Positions 19,724-27,706 are shown, counted from the stretch's first letter. The stretch: 64,000 nucleotides of DNA from Enterococcus sp. DIV1094 (GCF_017316305.2 NZ_CP147250.1:2541001-2605000), one strand, 5' to 3'. Numbers and translations: made by a program. Notes: generated by a model not told the origin, from the sequence alone.

Positions 19724-20758
19724 GTGAGTATACAAGCTGAACTACAAAAAATCCGTAAAGAAAAACTCGCACCTTGTTATCTCGTTTTAGGAACAGAGAA
19801 ATTTTTACAAGATCAAGTGCGCACAGAAATCCTCAAGAAAATACAAATATCTGGAGAAGATGACCTTAATTTTCTACGATTTGATATGAATCAAGCAACG
19901 ATCGACGACGTGATCGCAGAAGCAGAAACGTTACCGTTTTTTGGTGATCAACGAGTGGTCTTTGTTGAAAATCCCTATTTTTTGACGGGTGAAAAAAGCA
20001 ATAATAGTGTTGAACAAAATACGGATCTTTTAGTAGATTATCTAAAAGAACCACTTGAATCAACAGTACTCGTATTTTTTGCATCGTACGAAAAATTGGA
20101 TGAACGCAAGAAAGTCACCAAGCAATTAAAGAAAACAGCTATAACGATCAACGTACAACAGTTGAATGAAAAAGAAGTGCGACAGTATTTATTGAATACC
20201 TTAGAAAATACGCCAATCACTTTAGATCGTAAGGCAATCGATCTCTTTTTGCGATTGACAGACTTGGATTTATCAAAAATGATGGCAGAATTAGATAAAT
20301 TGCTCTTATATGGTCAAAATCAATCAGAAATCACTGCACGGGAGATCGAGCAATTAGTACCCAAGACATTGGAACACAATATTTTTGACATGACACAATA
20401 CATGCTTTCTGGTAATACAGAGCATACGTTACGATTATTCGAAGATTTAGTGACGCAAGGGGAAGAGATCATCAAGATCAACGCGATTTTGCTTTCTCAA
20501 CTGCGCTTATATCTCCAAACAAAATTACTAGTGAAAATCGGCTATCAACAAGCGAATATCGCTGAAACCTTGAAGATTCATCCATATCGCGTCAAACTAG
20601 CGATGCAAGAAGTCAGGAAGTTCGATGAACAAACATTAGTCCAATTGTTCGACCAACTCGTTGAAATGGATTATCAGGTGAAAACCGGGCAGATCGAAAA
20701 AAAATTGAGCTTTCAACTATTTGTGTTCCAAGCGGCTGAAAGACTTAAAAATAGATAG
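19724..20758 (+). CDS. holA: DNA polymerase III delta subunit
   Basis: A 345-residue clamp-loader subunit with the early family phrase P-C-Y-L-V-L-G-T-E near residues 16-24 and typical N-, middle and C-terminal HolA regions. It opens the beta clamp as part of the DnaX complex. The GTG at 19724 is preferred because the family starts near here and a GGTGAGAG site precedes it; an open frame extends to a TTG at 19682. It follows comEC closely, as in many Firmicutes, with rpsT convergent beyond. Confidence 0.92.
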   Translation: MSIQAELQKIRKEKLAPCYLVLGTEKFLQDQVRTEILKKIQISGEDDLNFLRFDMNQATIDDVIAEAETLPFFGDQRVVFVENPYFLTGEKSNNSVEQNTDLLVDYLKEPLESTVLVFFASYEKLDERKKVTKQLKKTAITINVQQLNEKEVRQYLLNTLENTPITLDRKAIDLFLRLTDLDLSKMMAELDKLLLYGQNQSEITAREIEQLVPKTLEHNIFDMTQYMLSGNTEHTLRLFEDLVTQGEEIIKINAILLSQLRLYLQTKLLVKIGYQQANIAETLKIHPYRVKLAMQEVRKFDEQTLVQLFDQLVEMDYQVKTGQIEKKLSFQLFVFQAAERLKNR

Positions 20759-20772
20759 TTTTAATAGCAAAC

Positions 20773-20832
20773 AAAAACACACACGATTTTCGTCGATGAT
20801 TGAAAGAATCAGCGAAAGTGGTGTGTGTTTAT
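20773..20832 (+). terminator. Terminator after holA
   Basis: AAACACACAC pairs with GTGTGTGTTT, with an inner CGATTTTCG/CGAAAGTG region. It lies 15 bases after the holA stop. Confidence 0.7.
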
Positions 20833-20847
20833 TTATAAGAAAATAAA

Positions 20848-20872
20848 TAAAAAAACCGGCCGTAGCCGATTT
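20848..20872 (-). terminator. Terminator of rpsT
   Basis: Reading the minus strand, CGGC-TACG-GCCG is followed by a run of seven T's, directly after the rpsT stop. Confidence 0.75.
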
Positions 20873-20874
20873 CC

Positions 20875-21129
20875 TTATTTAGCGATTTTTTTGCTTAAAC
20901 GAGATTTGTCGCGGTTTGCTTTGTTTTTGTGGATAAGACCTTTAGTTTCAGCCATATCGATCGCTTTAGTAGCGTCTTTGTATAACGCATCTACGTTGTC
21001 AGCACCTGAAGCTACAGCATCCTCAAATTTTTTGATTGCAGTACGCATAGCACTAGTTTGAGATGAATTTTTTACATTCGCGTTTTCGCTTGTGCGAACA
21101 CGTTTGATTGCAGATTCAATGTTTGGCAT
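20875..21129 (-). CDS. rpsT: 30S ribosomal protein S20
   Basis: An 84-residue basic helical protein beginning [10 protein letters not shown], the S20 pattern. It binds the 5' domain of 16S rRNA. The start at 21129 is set by a perfect GGAGGTG site; an in-frame ATG at 21138 overlaps that site and is rejected. It is convergent with holA and has its own promoter. Confidence 0.97.
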   Translation of the reverse strand: MPNIESAIKRVRTSENANVKNSSQTSAMRTAIKKFEDAVASGADNVDALYKDATKAIDMAETKGLIHKNKANRDKSRLSKKIAK

Positions 21130-21189
21130 TTGTTTCACCTCCGATAAGTAAAGTTCTTACGCGTGTTACCGCATAATTCAACATTCATT

Positions 21190-21218
21190 ATTATACCTAA
21201 TGCGAGCGCGCATTGCAA
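21190..21218 (-). promoter_or_regulatory. Promoter of rpsT
   Basis: On the minus strand, TTGCAA (21213-21218), a 17-base spacer and a perfect TATAAT (21190-21195). It lies about 60 bases before the start codon. Confidence 0.8.
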
Positions 21219-21299
21219 TATCAACATGACAAGTTTTTTTCCTTAACACGTAGGAAATTGTCAGGGACAGTGGATTTAGGCGCAGAGAAGATGAAAGAA

Positions 21300-21398
21300 T
21301 AAAAGAGAAAAAGCGCTGTTGTGGGAGACAACAAGCGCTTAACCAAACGTGGTTTAATTTATCTTGGTAAATAAATAATTGAATGGGATGTTTGGTAC
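21300..21398 (-). ncRNA. Candidate small RNA (or long rpsT leader) with own promoter and terminator
   Basis: A minus-strand promoter (TTGCAA at 21427-21432, 16-base spacer, TATACT at 21405-21410) would start RNA near 21398. About 55-60 bases later comes a strong hairpin (AAGCGCTTGTTGT, CTCCC loop, ACAACAGCGCTT) followed by TTTCTCTTTT, an intrinsic terminator at 21301-21340. The body also carries CCAAAC and GTTTGG, which can pair. No ORF of note fits. A transcript of roughly 90-100 nt is inferred. If termination fails it would read on into rpsT, so attenuation is an alternative. Confidence 0.55.
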
Positions 21399-21530
21399 TG
21401 GACTAGTATATAACAAAGTCAACCGTTTGCAAAGTTTTTTTTGAAAAGGGATACGATTGCTTTAAACCAATGAATCATAACGTTAACATTGAATAGTTAT
21501 TTTATAACTGAAAAAATAAAAGAAAACAAA

Positions 21531-21800
21531 CTATTCAGGTGTTCCGATGATTTTGATGTATTCATCGATGTTCTTGATCATCATTCGCTTGATGACTAAT
21601 TGGTTTCGGCGATTCCATTTTCCACTAACTTCCAATACATACTTGTTTAATGGTAAACGTAAAACATATTTTGCCAAATAGCGATCTTTAAGTAGGCAAT
21701 TGATCATGCGATCTTCAAGTTGGAGATTCAAACCAGTCAACATCATTGGTTGTTCTTGTAAAACATAGGTATCAATCAAAAGACCTTCAAAAGTTTCCAT
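21531..21800 (-). CDS. Small protein of unknown function
   Basis: I do not recognise this 89-residue protein. It has no signal or membrane segment, is mixed alpha/beta by composition, and ends with a basic beta-like stretch. The ATG at 21800 is preferred: a GGAAG site lies 8 bases upstream. An in-frame upstream ATG at 21830 lacks a site. It is monocistronic and read in the same direction as rpsT. Confidence 0.6.
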   Translation of the reverse strand: METFEGLLIDTYVLQEQPMMLTGLNLQLEDRMINCLLKDRYLAKYVLRLPLNKYVLEVSGKWNRRNQLVIKRMMIKNIDEYIKIIGTPE

Positions 21801-21907
21801 GAGCGTCTTCCTTTCTTCTGATTCAAACATTGCGCACTTCTTTTAAAATTTCTAACATAAAAGAGGTGTACTCACACCTAGTATAACAAAAAAGAAGCAT
21901 CAAGCCA

Positions 21908-21968
21908 AAAAAAAGCCGAAAGAACTTGAATGATATCATAAGCATTCAAGTTTTCCGACTCTTTTTTC
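21908..21968 (-). terminator. Terminator after the 41-residue membrane protein gene
   Basis: Long stem (CTTGAATG with CATTCAAG at its core and GTCGG/CCG-type base pairs outside) with T-runs on both strands. It is bidirectional in shape. It serves the minus-strand gene at 21997-22122. Confidence 0.7.
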
Positions 21969-21996
21969 TAACTATTTGAAAAAACAGTTACGTCTA

Positions 21997-22122
21997 TTAG
22001 AAATTGGCATCAAAGACATTTTGGATCAGATCAGGAAATAGCAAGTAGGTCAATCCAATAATCAATAGAACAGCCAATAAAAACCAACCAACAGTTCCAA
22101 AGAAATATTTTAGTTTTTGCAT
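21997..22122 (-). CDS. 41-residue single-pass membrane protein
   Basis: A very short gene: ATG at 22122 with a GAGGTGA site 6-7 bases upstream. The protein has a basic start (M-Q-K-L-K-Y) and one hydrophobic segment (about residues 7-29). It ends in a short polar tail, F-P-D-L-I-Q-N-V-F-D-A-N-F. It lies between a membrane protein gene and a terminator, all on the minus strand. The family is not recognised. The strong ribosome binding site and membrane-segment pattern make chance unlikely. Confidence 0.6.
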   Translation of the reverse strand: MQKLKYFFGTVGWFLLAVLLIIGLTYLLFPDLIQNVFDANF

Positions 22123-22193
22123 GTTGTGATCACCTCAAAATCAGTATACCATGAACGCCAAAAATATCCTTTCTTCAGCCACTCAATGCTTGA

Positions 22194-22649
22194 TTATTTA
22201 TTAAAAGAAAATAACTGTAGAATGCAATAAGCAATCCCTGAGGCAATGACAGGACCAGCTGCAATCCCTTTTAAGAAAACGACACCTAAGATCGTACCGA
22301 AGACTAAAGCCACGGTGATCTGTGGATCTGTAGCAATCAAGCCAACGCCCTTAGACGAAAGTACAGCCACTAATCCACCACAAAAGATCGCTACCCAACC
22401 CATGGGTGATTTAAAGGCATCAAGTAAATCTTTTAAACCAATATCACCAGTAGCAATAGGCACTAAGATGGCGGCAGTAATGATCGTCACACCAATATTG
22501 ATCCCTTTGCCTTGAAGCCATGTCAAAAAATCTTTAGATGCAGGAATAAACTTAACAAGTAAAATAAAACCAGTCGCTAACATCAAACTCTGATTTTTAG
22601 CAAGGACGGCAACTAGCATGATCAACCCAAGAAATAACCAACTTTCCAT
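22194..22649 (-). CDS. DUF441 family membrane protein
   Basis: A 151-residue hydrophobic protein with about four membrane segments. It matches the DUF441 (UPF0756) family in length and in the phrases A-K-N-Q-S and A-T-D-P-Q-I-T-V-A-L-V-F-G-T-I-L-G. Function is unknown in all members. The same-strand 41-residue membrane protein gene follows 71 bases later. Confidence 0.8.
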   Translation of the reverse strand: MESWLFLGLIMLVAVLAKNQSLMLATGFILLVKFIPASKDFLTWLQGKGINIGVTIITAAILVPIATGDIGLKDLLDAFKSPMGWVAIFCGGLVAVLSSKGVGLIATDPQITVALVFGTILGVVFLKGIAAGPVIASGIAYCILQLFSFNK

Positions 22650-23086
22650 AAGAAAACCTCACTTTCTAATTAACCATCATACCATTTTTTTATGACGTTG
22701 CAAAAGAGTCATTAGTAAAATGTTTGATAGATCATGGAAAGAATAGAATGTAGTGAAAATTAATTCAGAATACAAAAATGAGATAAATAGCTACGTTGAT
22801 GATGTCAAAACATGTTTTTATGAAGTTAAGGAAAGAATGATTGGATTGTCGTGTATACTTGATGTGAAAAAAGTAACAAATAAACGATACATAAAAGGAA
22901 AAAGTTAGATTTTTGTGTGAGTCAATCGAAATAGCGTAATTAAATAAGAGGAGATAAAACAAAGAGAATAAGATTATGTGACATGTCATGCTATACATAG
23001 GTTGATCAATAAAAAAAATACATAAAAACTGTGATGTACTGCTGACGATTGAACAATGATAGACATATTTAAAAAGGAGGTCATTT
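22650..23086. other. Intergenic stretch before the toxin/immunity locus
   Basis: Divergent between the DUF441 gene and the DUF1310 gene. AT-rich; no gene, repeat or clear promoter was identified. An AAGGAGGT site immediately precedes the ATG at 23087. Confidence 0.4.
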
Positions 23087-23512
23087 ATGAAGCGAAAATG
23101 GATCAAAAAGCGCCAAATCGTATTGATCATCACTGGCATATGCCTATTGTGGATTGGAGGAACGATGTATATGGACCATTTAAAGTTAGAAGAAGAAATG
23201 ATCAAGGTAGTCAAAAGTGAAGAAGCAAAAAACGTTTTGGAAACAGGATTAAAAAACTTGGATCCTAATGCGTTGACAGCTGAAGGAGTGATTAAAAGTT
23301 ATAAAATCGATTATGAAAATATTAAGAGCAATCCAATGGGAGGTATTAGTGTACCCCTAATTATCAATGGTAATTATAAACTAGTTATTTCCAACCTACT
23401 AAGTCGTAATTCGATAGATGGCGAGCTAGGTAATCTTAAAATTGGTAGCGCAAATACTACCTATGAACTAGGTGAATTGTTGAAAGAAGGAGTGGAAGAT
23501 AGTGAGGAATAA
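23087..23512 (+). CDS. DUF1310 family protein, copy 1 (probable immunity)
   Basis: A 141-residue protein with a basic N-terminus, one membrane segment (about residues 10-27) and a soluble domain. The soluble domain has the DUF1310 phrases K-S-E-E-A-K, G-V-I-K-S-Y-K-I-D-Y and N-P-M-G-G-I. DUF1310 proteins cluster in Listeria and Enterococcus; their function is not established here. It overlaps a truncated toxin gene and is nearly identical at its start to copy 2 at 23915. An immunity role against the lipase is inferred from overlap and pairing with it. Confidence 0.8.
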   Translation: MKRKWIKKRQIVLIITGICLLWIGGTMYMDHLKLEEEMIKVVKSEEAKNVLETGLKNLDPNALTAEGVIKSYKIDYENIKSNPMGGISVPLIINGNYKLVISNLLSRNSIDGELGNLKIGSANTTYELGELLKEGVEDSEE

Positions 23513-23795
23513 TGAAGAAGCAAAGGTTGAAATAGCAAAGCAACAATATGAAGATTTACATCTGAAAGGGGAGATATTTATAAATGGGAATAAAAACTTG
23601 ATTGGCTACGTCTCCCACATCAACTGCAAATTCACCGGAGAACAATCCTTTATCATCACCGATAGCAAATATGTACCGTTATCCGCACCTCTCAGCGAAA
23701 GGGAAAATGTAAAAGAAGTTACTGTTTTGTATCGTGGTTCGTCGTTTGATTCTTCATTGGATACTAAATTGGGTTGGCGGCAATCAATCTTTTGA
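23502..23795 (+). pseudogene. Truncated lipase-toxin copy (N-terminal 90 residues only)
   Basis: This 97-codon frame matches the first ~93 residues of the full lipase at 24330 almost exactly, then ends after five unrelated codons (R-Q-S-I-F). It lacks the GHSLG serine and the C-terminal targeting region, so it cannot be an active lipase. It starts with GTG at 23502, preceded by AAGGAG, overlapping copy 1 of DUF1310. It is a remnant of a duplicated toxin gene, though a short peptide could still be made. Confidence 0.8.
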
Positions 23796-23914
23796 AAGAT
23801 GATTTTTTTGTCTCCTTTATAGACAGAAGATGTGTACATAGAAATAAGTATAGGCTGAAAAAAACTCTTAAAAAAGAGATAACATAAAAACATTAAAGAA
23901 AAAGGAGGTCATTT

Positions 23915-24343
23915 ATGAAGCGAAAACCGATCAAAAAGCGCCAAATCGTATTGATCATCGCTGGCATATGCCTATTATGGATAGGAGGAACGATGTACAT
24001 GAACCATTTAAAGTTAGAAGAAGAAATGATTAAGATAGTCGAAAGTGAAGAAGCAAAAATCGTTTTTGAAGCAGGGCTGAAAAATATAGAACCAAAGGCG
24101 CTGACATCTGAAGGCGTCATAAAAAGTTATAAAATTGATTATGAAAGTATTAAGAGGAATCCGATGGGCGGTATAAGCGTGCAACTGATTATCAATGATA
24201 ATGATGAACTACTTGCTTATAATATTTTAAACCGCTATATGATAAACGGGCAACTTGGTGAACTAGAAAATGGTGGTGGAGGTTGGTCTAATGCACTTGA
24301 TAAATTATTAAAAGAAGGGATGGATGACAGTGAAGAATACTGA
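23915..24343 (+). CDS. DUF1310 family protein, copy 2 (probable immunity)
   Basis: A 142-residue paralogue of the gene at 23087, exactly 828 bases downstream. The first ~45 residues are nearly identical. The C-terminal third has diverged (loop after N-P-M-G-G-I and a Gly-rich stretch near residue 125). It has one N-terminal membrane segment and a soluble domain, probably facing outward. It overlaps the full lipase gene by about 14 bases, typical of a toxin and its cognate immunity gene. Confidence 0.8.
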   Translation: MKRKPIKKRQIVLIIAGICLLWIGGTMYMNHLKLEEEMIKIVESEEAKIVFEAGLKNIEPKALTSEGVIKSYKIDYESIKRNPMGGISVQLIINDNDELLAYNILNRYMINGQLGELENGGGGWSNALDKLLKEGMDDSEEY

Positions 24344-25571
24344 AAAGGATAAGGTTGAAATAGCAAAGAAGCAATACGAACAATTAGATAGGGACAGTCC
24401 TTTTTCAATAAATAATAATAAAATAAATATCGGCTACGTCTCCCACATCAATAGCAAATTCACCGGAGAACAATCCTTTATCATCACCGATACCAAATAT
24501 GTACCGTTATCCGCACCTCTCAGCGAAAGGGAAAATGTAAAAGAAGTTACTGTTTTGTATCGTGGTTCGTCGTTTGATTCTTCATTGGATACTAAATTAG
24601 ATTGGATATACAACAATTTTTATACAGCTTTTCAGGTGATCAATGGTGGTGGGTCAACTGGAATGCCTCAGCTCCAGTCTTCTGCTGTTACGCTTCAAAA
24701 AACATTGAAAGCTTATCCAAATGCTGAATTCAATGTATATGGGCACTCTTTAGGATCAATGAATGCGCAATATGCGTTGGCTAGTATCAGTTCAAGTGAT
24801 GCTGATCGAGTCTATGGCTATGTGTATCAGGGGCCGAATATCTATGAAGTATTAACACCTGAACAAAAACAGCAAGCGGATTATTTGACCGAAGAGTATC
24901 GTGTGTTGAATTACATTGATTCAAAAGATTTAGTTACGATTGGTTACGGGAACGGCAAAAAGGCAGTTGGACAGATCGTTTATCCATTATCTGAACCGCT
25001 GGGCTTGATGGGAACGATCGATCAACATATGTGGGGCGGTTACCAATTTGATGAAGATGGTGATTTATTAACAACGAATGGTAGTGGCAATGTATTAATC
25101 GAATATCAGAGACGATTGAAGGAAAGATCGTTTGCTGGTCTTATGGGTACTTGGGGGAGTCAAGCAGGAGGAATGTCGACAATTAAAGAAGTCTACCTTG
25201 ATGCAGTTCAAGCTAAAAGTATTGTCTCGGGAATGAAATCAGTGATTGATGAAAAAATCACTGATCTGATGACGGTCTATCAAACGGGTATCGATCAGGC
25301 AAACGAACTGTGGCAAGCGACAATAGCTAGTGCTCGTTCATTTGGAAGCAACCTTACAGAAATGGAACAAATAGAAGCATTAGAGCAAGGGGGAGTCACT
25401 CGACAACAAGTATTGATCGAACCAGTCACTGATTATGAAGCGTCGTTGAATCAACTTCGCTCGATCAAATCAAGTTATGAAGATCTGATTTACCAAATCA
25501 ATCGAACGATCGAGCGCCAGATACAATTGGATAGTGAACTAGCAAGCCAATTTAAGAAAGGAACATTCTAG
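24330..25571 (+). CDS. Lipase-domain protein with C-terminal helical (LXG-like) region; candidate type VII toxin
   Basis: About 413 residues. The N-terminal half is an alpha/beta hydrolase: V-T-V-L-Y-R-G strand near 75, nucleophile elbow G-H-S-L-G at 138-142 (Ser140), a candidate acid in D-S-K-D-L and a candidate histidine in D-Q-H-M-W. Residues 270-413 are a long run of amphipathic helices like LXG targeting domains, but at the C-terminus. That order is the layout reported for the S. aureus T7SS lipase TslA. No Sec signal is present. GTG 24330 is preferred by alignment with the truncated copy; ATG 24324 is possible. Two small helical genes follow at once. Confidence 0.75.
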   Translation: MKNTEKDKVEIAKKQYEQLDRDSPFSINNNKINIGYVSHINSKFTGEQSFIITDTKYVPLSAPLSERENVKEVTVLYRGSSFDSSLDTKLDWIYNNFYTAFQVINGGGSTGMPQLQSSAVTLQKTLKAYPNAEFNVYGHSLGSMNAQYALASISSSDADRVYGYVYQGPNIYEVLTPEQKQQADYLTEEYRVLNYIDSKDLVTIGYGNGKKAVGQIVYPLSEPLGLMGTIDQHMWGGYQFDEDGDLLTTNGSGNVLIEYQRRLKERSFAGLMGTWGSQAGGMSTIKEVYLDAVQAKSIVSGMKSVIDEKITDLMTVYQTGIDQANELWQATIASARSFGSNLTEMEQIEALEQGGVTRQQVLIEPVTDYEASLNQLRSIKSSYEDLIYQINRTIERQIQLDSELASQFKKGTF

Positions 25572-25573
25572 TG

Positions 25574-25903
25574 ATGACTGATAATGAATCGAAAGAAATG
25601 AAACAAATCGAAGAGATTTATTGGCTAAAAAAATTAGAATTAGATAATAAAATGGCGGATCTTGAAGCAGAAAAACGTTCATTTAATCGCTATTTGGATC
25701 AATTAGCAGAAAAAATTCCAATGATTCAGCGACTATTTTCAAATGAAGAAAGTATCGATCCTCGTGTTGCGTATCGTTTGATCAATGATACAAGAGAGGA
25801 AGGACAATATCTTGTACGCAAAGCATTACATAAAATCGAGGACGAATTAGCAGAAAATCAACAAAACTATCATTCAGCAAAATCCAACCATAAAAATTTT
25901 TAA
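25574..25903 (+). CDS. Small coiled-coil protein, candidate toxin-targeting partner (DUF3958/Lap2-like)
   Basis: A 109-residue, almost fully helical, charged protein. The start is ATG 25574 (GTG 25571 overlaps the toxin's last codon). LXG and TslA-type toxins are exported with two small helical partners encoded beside them (Lap1/Lap2; TlaA/TlaB). Size, position and helical pattern fit the DUF3958-type partner, but no diagnostic residue was identified, so the assignment is inference. Confidence 0.6.
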   Translation: MTDNESKEMKQIEEIYWLKKLELDNKMADLEAEKRSFNRYLDQLAEKIPMIQRLFSNEESIDPRVAYRLINDTREEGQYLVRKALHKIEDELAENQQNYHSAKSNHKNF

Positions 25904-25922
25904 ATGGAAAGGAATGAAAACA

Positions 25923-26162
25923 ATGTTTGATGAGCAAAGACAAGAGTTAGAAAAAGCACTGATTACTTTGTTTACCGCTAGAAGGGCCCGCGTTAGTTCA
26001 GATACAAAAAAGAACACCATCCAAGTCACGAGAGACCTCACGAATCAAGAACTAAAAGAGCTGACGAAACAATACAGCGATCGTTTGACTGATTCTGCAA
26101 AAGGGGAATGGGTAGATAAGGCAACTAATGTGGTGCAAAATATTACAGAATCTTTTAGTTAG
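25923..26162 (+). CDS. Small helical protein, candidate toxin-targeting partner (WXG100/DUF3130-like)
   Basis: A 79-residue helical protein. ATG 25923 is preferred because GGAAAGGA lies 9 bases upstream and would overlap the other ATG at 25914. It contains a central turn and a C-terminal helix with E-W-V-D-K-A, reminiscent of WXG100-like or TIGR04197 partners. It is last in the toxin operon. The function is inferred from the operon. Confidence 0.6.
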   Translation: MFDEQRQELEKALITLFTARRARVSSDTKKNTIQVTRDLTNQELKELTKQYSDRLTDSAKGEWVDKATNVVQNITESFS

Positions 26163-26175
26163 AAAAAACCTCTCA

Positions 26176-26219
26176 ATAAAAAAGTCGAATCGACCCGAAA
26201 ATCTCGAGTGATTCGACGA
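26176..26219 (-). terminator. Terminator of the HAAS-domain membrane protein gene
   Basis: On the minus strand, GTCGAATC pairs with GATTCGAC around a loop, followed by six T's. Confidence 0.75.
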
Positions 26220-26228
26220 AAAGAGCAG

Positions 26229-27185
26229 TTATTTACGTTTTAATTTTTCAAGGAAATAATCTTCAAAGATGCCACCTAACACAAAGATGAGCCAAGAGTA
26301 ACCCCAGCTTCGGGTCAAGAAGGACCAAACCATATAAATGACGAAAATACTTGGCCAGTATAGGCGTTCAAATAAACGAATCGATTCAGCTGAGTCACCG
26401 TACATGTGTTGTGAAGCTCGTGGTCCTGGCTCATCTTCATCTGAGATAAAGAAAGTGCCTTCTGCCACTTTTGTGAACCAAGTATAGATGATGCTGACAT
26501 AAACGATAAAGAATACGCCTAGTGCAACAGAAGCGAAGAAAAGCAAGAAAGACAAGCCCGTCGGTAGACCTATCGCTATTTTGACAAAAAAAGGTGTCAC
26601 GGAAAGAATACATAAAATGATACCCAAAACTAAACCTACACGGAAACTTTTCGCGTAATTCTCTGCTTGTTGACTTGCCTCTATTTTTACTTGTTGAGAG
26701 TAAGGACGATCATTTAACTTCTTCTTTGTTGCTGAATAACTCAAACTTGAAGTAATGATTAGACCAACACCAAGAGCAATCAGGATAAACATGATTAATA
26801 GTCCAATCATTTCATTCAAGCTATTCGCGAGAAACAGCATCATACCTAAACCTAAAATACAGAGAGCAATACCAGCTGAAAGGAATAGAGAAAAGTTGCG
26901 GACCTTATCCCAAAAAGAAAGAGCTTCATCGAGTTCGATTTCATTTTCCCAGATTTCTTCATCAAAAGCTGAACGTGAAAGTTCCAATTCTTGCAATAAT
27001 TCATCAATCGAGCCAAATTCGCTGATGACTGCACCAATTGCTTCATGTTCTGATTTGCCTTCTTCTAATAATCCATGATACTGATCTTCCATGATTGCTA
27101 ATAGATCTTCTTTGGCTTTTTTCGTTTCAGGTGTGATCGGTACATTCAAAAATAAACTATCTAAATAATCTTTAATGGTTTTCAT
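26229..27185 (-). CDS. HAAS (permease-prefix-like) domain membrane protein
   Basis: A 318-residue protein. Residues 1-70 form a helical HAAS/DUF1700-like domain (acidic, with E-A-I-G-A-V-I-S-E-F-G-S near 47-58), common in proteins paired with PadR regulators. The rest contains about six membrane segments. Function is unknown; such proteins may act as stress-responsive membrane partners. It overlaps the PadR gene by four bases, so the two are one operon with coupled translation. Confidence 0.75.
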   Translation of the reverse strand: MKTIKDYLDSLFLNVPITPETKKAKEDLLAIMEDQYHGLLEEGKSEHEAIGAVISEFGSIDELLQELELSRSAFDEEIWENEIELDEALSFWDKVRNFSLFLSAGIALCILGLGMMLFLANSLNEMIGLLIMFILIALGVGLIITSSLSYSATKKKLNDRPYSQQVKIEASQQAENYAKSFRVGLVLGIILCILSVTPFFVKIAIGLPTGLSFLLFFASVALGVFFIVYVSIIYTWFTKVAEGTFFISDEDEPGPRASQHMYGDSAESIRLFERLYWPSIFVIYMVWSFLTRSWGYSWLIFVLGGIFEDYFLEKLKRK

Positions 27186-27514
27186 GTTGCTCCTCCTTGT
27201 AGAAAACGGTCAACAACGATCTTTGTTTGCTGCCACTCGTCTTTTTTTTCTTCTAATAATTTCTTCCCAGCACTACTGATTCGATAATAGGTTCGCTTCT
27301 TTCCATGGGTGACTTCGCCAGGATAAGAAAGGATCAGTCCTTGCTTTTCTAAGCGTGTAAAAGCGGAGTATAAGGTTGTTTCCTTGATGACATACATTGA
27401 ATCAGTTCCTTCACGAATCTGTTTTGAGATTTCGTATCCATAGGAGTCTTCTTTGGAAAGAATTGATAAGATGATGGCATCATTATACCCACGAATTGCA
27501 TCACTTGATATCAC
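27182..27514 (-). CDS. PadR family transcriptional regulator
   Basis: A 110-residue winged-helix protein with the PadR signature I-L-S-I-L-S near 15-20, Y-G-Y-E-I near 25-29, T-L-Y-S-A-F-T-R-L-E-K-Q-G-L and the beta-wing K-R-T-Y-Y-R-I-S. GTG at 27514 is chosen for the AAAGGAGG site before it; an open frame to 27565 runs through the operator. It probably represses its own operon through the palindrome at 27543-27577. Confidence 0.88.
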   Translation of the reverse strand: MISSDAIRGYNDAIILSILSKEDSYGYEISKQIREGTDSMYVIKETTLYSAFTRLEKQGLILSYPGEVTHGKKRTYYRISSAGKKLLEEKKDEWQQTKIVVDRFLQGGAT

Positions 27515-27542
27515 TTGATCGCCTCCTTTGTAATTACTCCAT

Positions 27543-27577
27543 CTGTCGTAATAATTATAAAACAATTACTACGACAG
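27543..27577 (-). promoter_or_regulatory. Probable PadR operator overlapping the promoter
   Basis: A near-perfect palindrome, CTGTCGTAATAATT and AATTACTACGACAG (13 of 14 positions pair), around a 7-base centre. On the minus strand TTTACC, a 17-base spacer and TATAAT overlay it, so a bound repressor would block RNA polymerase. Confidence 0.65.
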
Positions 27578-27706
27578 GTAAAGTAAATAAAATAAATTAT
27601 TTACAATTCAGTCTCAGGTCCTAGTTTTGTTTTTTAGAGAAAGTGTAGGTGAACACAAGAAGAATAGACTTGAGACAAGGTTGGCTATTTTTGGTAAGGG
27701 TTTCAT

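Noticed and set aside
22765..23214. Long minus-strand frame opposite the first DUF1310 gene.
   Set aside because: It lies antisense to a recognised family, has no RBS, and the matching antisense frame recurs only because the locus is duplicated.
23606..23893. Frame antisense to the truncated toxin copy.
   Set aside because: It mirrors the duplicated coding block and has no independent signal.
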